Source: Clostridia bacterium
GTDB taxonomy: Bacteria; Bacillota; Peptococcia; DRI-13; SM3-B62
Direction of reading: 5' to 3'
Assembly (NCBI GenBank): GCA_018432615.1
Contig: JAHDSQ010000059.1
Span: 1 to 35,229, forward strand
DNA length: 35,229 nt
A program made the position numbers and the translations under genes. How positions within the stretch are numbered: position 1 is the first letter of the stretch; each line of letters opens with the position of its first letter. The notes below the pieces were generated by a model that saw nothing but the letters and a program-made list of their open reading frames with translations, searched no databases and was not told the DNA's origin. Shown one piece after another: positions 32,409 to 35,229 of this stretch.

Positions 32409-35123
32409 ATGAAATATCTCATACAAATGTGCGGTGATCCTACCGTAGATTGGATTAGAATTCATGACAAAGATATCATTGTCAGAGGCGGCGTGTACTA
32501 TTGGAAAAAACAGAAGGAAGATTTTAAAGTCAGGCTGAGTTCCAAGCCGGGTGGTTCAGCTATGGTCTTGCAGTTCCTAAAGGAAATGATTCCTTCTGAA
32601 ACAGCGCTCGTTGAAGGTACGATGCTTGATGAAGAGTTGCTCAACCGCCCCAAAGAAAACCAAGTGACAACTTCATGGACGGTTTGGAGAAAGTTTCCCA
32701 ATCCGGGGTTTAACCACCAGTCATTTCGCTTGGAAAAATGGCATGAATTTGAGCCCGGTTGCTGGGACTATTCTTCTGCCCAACTTAAAGGGCAACCTGA
32801 TTTATTAGTTATTCAGGATAGCGGACTTGGTTTTCGTGAATGTCGAGAAGGATGGCCGGAGGTTTTGGCGGATAAGGGTAAGAAGCCTCGTGATATTATC
32901 ATAAAACTGGGTCAATACAATGAGAACAAGGCAAATCCGCTGCTTGATAGGATAGCGAAATTAGGATTGGCAGAAAAAACAACCATCGTAACCGCCTTAA
33001 GTGACTTGCGGTCTTGTTCGGTGAAAATCGGTATATCTTTATCCTGGGAAAGGATCTTAGAGGAAGTGGTGGCGGCTGTTTTTAATAGAGCTTGTCCGTT
33101 TCTCAATTCCACCGGTGAAGGATTAAAGTATAAACAAATAATAGTTACTATTGGAGCTAGCGGCATTATTCTAATTGAAAAGGAGAAAAGCACACTGATA
33201 TTTGATCGCAGCGGTCAGGAAGGCGATTTTGCCGCTCGTTTCCCTGGACAAATGGTGGGATATCATACCTGTATTTTAGGGACTCTGGCTGCCTCCTGGA
33301 TTGAAAATCCAGGGGAAATGGACTGGGTCAAAGCTGGTTATTTAGGGATGAAACTGGCACGTCTACTTCATATCAAGGGGTATAAAGCGGTTAAAAAAGG
33401 TCAACACAACTATCTGCAGTTTCCTAATAAAGAATTGGCGACCGCTTTCCAAAAAATGAAACAGGCAACAAAAACAAAAAAAGATGAAATAGAAAGGCAA
33501 ATAAGTGATCTCGGTGTTTTTGCTATAGATAATGAGACATTAAAAATTGGTGCCGGCAGGGATTGTTGGACTATTTTAGAAGAGAACTTACTAAGAAACG
33601 AGAACTACCGGGATTCTTTCCATGACACTCAAAGAGCTGTGAATGAATGTGCTAAGAATATTATAACCAAGGGTCCTTTATTGGCCTTGCCGGATGTGCC
33701 GGTAGAAGTTTTTGGCGACTGGACAAGTGCCGATCGACAAGAAATAGAGGGAGTTCGCAACGTAAATAATGCGATGAAGGATTATTGTAAACTAAAAAAT
33801 CCGGAAAAACCCCTGTCTGTGGCTGTGTTTGGCCCTCCCGGAGCGGGTAAGTCCTTTGTTGTTAAGGAGATAGCCAAAGGACTTGGAATAAAAGATGAGG
33901 CTCAACTTACCTTTAATCTTTCTCAATTTGAATCCCCCGATGAACTGCGGGCTGCATTCAGCGAAATACGGGATCTCAATTTAAAGGGAATAATGCCCTT
34001 AGTGTTTTGGGATGAATTTGATAATCCATGTGAGGGTCGTAATTTGGGATGGCTGCGATATTTTTTGGCACCTATGCAGGATGGAGAATACACCGATCGC
34101 GGAGTATCAAGGCCTCTAGGAGGTGGCATTCATGTTTTTGCAGGTGCGACCAGGCATTCTTTTGAAGAATTTCAAAAGGGTGATAATGAGGATGATCGGG
34201 CAGTCAAGAAACCTGATTTTACAAGTCGTTTGCGAGCATATATAAATATTAGAGGGATCAACGGTAACCCCAATACAGTTGAGGACAGGTTGTATATGAT
34301 TCGTCGGGCTTTTGCCTTAAGGCAGTATTTGAAGATAAATGCACCACAAATTTGCATAAACAATGAATTCGCTATTGAGGACGGGGTGCTTGAGGCATTT
34401 CTGCGGGTGACTAAATATACTCATGGTGCACGTTCTATGGAGAATTTGATCAAAATGAGCAGCTTGGCCGATAAACGGAAATTCGAGTTATCAAGTCTGC
34501 CTCCCGATAATATTATTAAGATGCACGTAAACGTCAATGAGTTCAATTCGTTGACTTGTACGGGACCTCGTCAAATATTAAGGATCGGCATTGCCGGCCA
34601 TAATAATCTTGCGTCTGAGCAAATGGGAATACTGGAAAGCGCAATTGATGAAGTGGTTAGTTATGTCGAAAAACAGTTCGCTGATTATCGTCTTACGGCT
34701 TTCTCCACTCTGGCTCCAGGCGCGGAACGTATGTTAATGCGTCGCCTGCTAAGACAAGAGGGAATTGGTCTTATTGCCGTTTTACCGGTTGCCCGTAGTG
34801 AATATATAAATCAGTTTGGCTCTACCGATGTTTACGGAATAGACGGTGCGGGAGCTGAAATGCGACAAGAGTTTAAATACTTGTTATCTCAAAGAGCCGT
34901 AGAAATAATTGAAATGGCCCCCTCACCGACAAAAAAATCAGCCTATCTGAAGGCCGGACACTTTATTGCAGAAAACAGCGATATATTGATAGTTCTTTGG
35001 GACGGAAATGAAGATCAAAACAGTTCGCTAACTGCCAGAATTGTGGCTAAGGCAAATGAAATCAATAAACCTATTTGTCATATTATGGCTAGTACATTGT
35101 TAACTCTTAAACTGTGGATATAG
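32409..35123 (+). CDS. PfkB-like / AAA+ / LOG-like three-domain protein, 3' end disrupted
   Basis: About 904 residues. The N-terminal 345 resemble PfkB sugar kinases (CGDPTVDWI, KPGGSAM, VTIGASG), but the GAGD catalytic loop is replaced by MVGYH (282-286), so kinase activity is doubtful. Residues about 465-700 are AAA+ with Walker A GPPGAGKS (475-482) and Walker B LVFWDEF (D535, E536). From residue 725 (RIGIAGHNN) a Rossmann/LOG-like domain follows, with APGAER and DILIVLWDG. ATG 32409 follows GAGG; GTG 32400 is too near. The last residues after KPICHI coincide with the tail of an opposite transposase gene, so the natural C-terminus is probably lost. It may be a signalling or conflict protein; that is inference. 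Confidence 0.85.
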   Translation: MKYLIQMCGDPTVDWIRIHDKDIIVRGGVYYWKKQKEDFKVRLSSKPGGSAMVLQFLKEMIPSETALVEGTMLDEELLNRPKENQVTTSWTVWRKFPNPGFNHQSFRLEKWHEFEPGCWDYSSAQLKGQPDLLVIQDSGLGFRECREGWPEVLADKGKKPRDIIIKLGQYNENKANPLLDRIAKLGLAEKTTIVTALSDLRSCSVKIGISLSWERILEEVVAAVFNRACPFLNSTGEGLKYKQIIVTIGASGIILIEKEKSTLIFDRSGQEGDFAARFPGQMVGYHTCILGTLAASWIENPGEMDWVKAGYLGMKLARLLHIKGYKAVKKGQHNYLQFPNKELATAFQKMKQATKTKKDEIERQISDLGVFAIDNETLKIGAGRDCWTILEENLLRNENYRDSFHDTQRAVNECAKNIITKGPLLALPDVPVEVFGDWTSADRQEIEGVRNVNNAMKDYCKLKNPEKPLSVAVFGPPGAGKSFVVKEIAKGLGIKDEAQLTFNLSQFESPDELRAAFSEIRDLNLKGIMPLVFWDEFDNPCEGRNLGWLRYFLAPMQDGEYTDRGVSRPLGGGIHVFAGATRHSFEEFQKGDNEDDRAVKKPDFTSRLRAYINIRGINGNPNTVEDRLYMIRRAFALRQYLKINAPQICINNEFAIEDGVLEAFLRVTKYTHGARSMENLIKMSSLADKRKFELSSLPPDNIIKMHVNVNEFNSLTCTGPRQILRIGIAGHNNLASEQMGILESAIDEVVSYVEKQFADYRLTAFSTLAPGAERMLMRRLLRQEGIGLIAVLPVARSEYINQFGSTDVYGIDGAGAEMRQEFKYLLSQRAVEIIEMAPSPTKKSAYLKAGHFIAENSDILIVLWDGNEDQNSSLTARIVAKANEINKPICHIMASTLLTLKLWI

Positions 35124-35229
35124 TCGCTTCAATTTTATGCGAGCATCGTCTGTTTTGAACTGCCAGTCGACACCCTTTTGAATCAAATTTCTCTGAGTTT
35201 CCCATTCAGCCAGTTCCATGTTTAAGTCA
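35100..35229 (-). CDS. IS630-family transposase, 3' end only (runs off window)
   Basis: On the minus strand, entering from the right edge, the frame reads ELAEWETQRN, then VDWQFKTDDARIKLKRLYPQF and a TAA stop at 35100-35102. The DARIKLKRLYP tail is characteristic of IS630/Tc1-type transposases from memory. The gene overlaps the last 24 bases of the AAA+ gene, which implies that the element was inserted at or in its 3' end. Only about 43 residues are visible. Confidence 0.85.
   Translation of the reverse strand, partial: DLNMELAEWETQRNLIQKGVDWQFKTDDARIKLKRLYPQFKS

Overview
The window looks like chromosomal DNA from a strictly anaerobic, spore-forming Clostridia-type Firmicute, perhaps Peptococcaceae-like. 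That is inferred from strong AGGAGG ribosome binding sites, a PerR-rubrerythrin operon, a cobalamin riboswitch, proteins resembling clostridial spore-surface families, and YlmH, YkvI and DegV homologues. No rRNA, tRNA or CRISPR array was seen.

Left part (1-13900): a solo tnpB element (about 205-1725) lies just upstream of an apparent eleven-gene operon (1891-13871). The operon encodes a DUF2325-like protein, a FecB-type lipoprotein, a nitrogenase-like trio (NifH-, NifD- and NifK-like), a second FecB-type lipoprotein paralogous to the first, a FecCD permease, an ABC ATPase, a SAM methyltransferase and two ABC half-transporters resembling the YbtPQ/IrtAB siderophore importers. The nitrogenase-like proteins keep the Fe-protein cluster ligands and one set of P-cluster-type cysteines, but lack the residues that hold FeMo-cofactor. 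This is therefore not a nitrogen-fixation system. A reductase acting on an imported metal chelate or tetrapyrrole fits better and is the most interesting system here. Repeated GTTAG-containing palindromes upstream suggest metal-responsive control.

Middle left (13945-18114, minus strand): a cobalamin riboswitch with its own promoter, kissing-loop hairpin and terminator precedes a BtuFCD-type transporter and one CbiF/CobM-like tetrapyrrole methylase. It converges on the nitrogenase-like operon across a shared terminator. Together the two operons form about 16 kb devoted to uptake and modification of metal chelates or tetrapyrroles.

Middle (18191-22870): a perR-rubrerythrin operon with a palindromic PerR box; a possible small divergent transcript from the same box; two tandem paralogues of a spore-surface-like family; and a PurF-like protein without the glutaminase cysteine.

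Right part (22884-35229): a Phd-antitoxin/Uma2-nuclease fusion, an HTH protein with a patatin-like phospholipase, a DUF4153 membrane protein, a YkvI-like transporter, a DegV protein, YlmH, a NYN/OST-HTH ribonuclease-like protein, and a three-domain protein of about 900 residues (PfkB-like, AAA+, LOG/Rossmann-like). The 3' end of that last gene appears to be cut by an IS630-type transposase gene that runs off the right edge.
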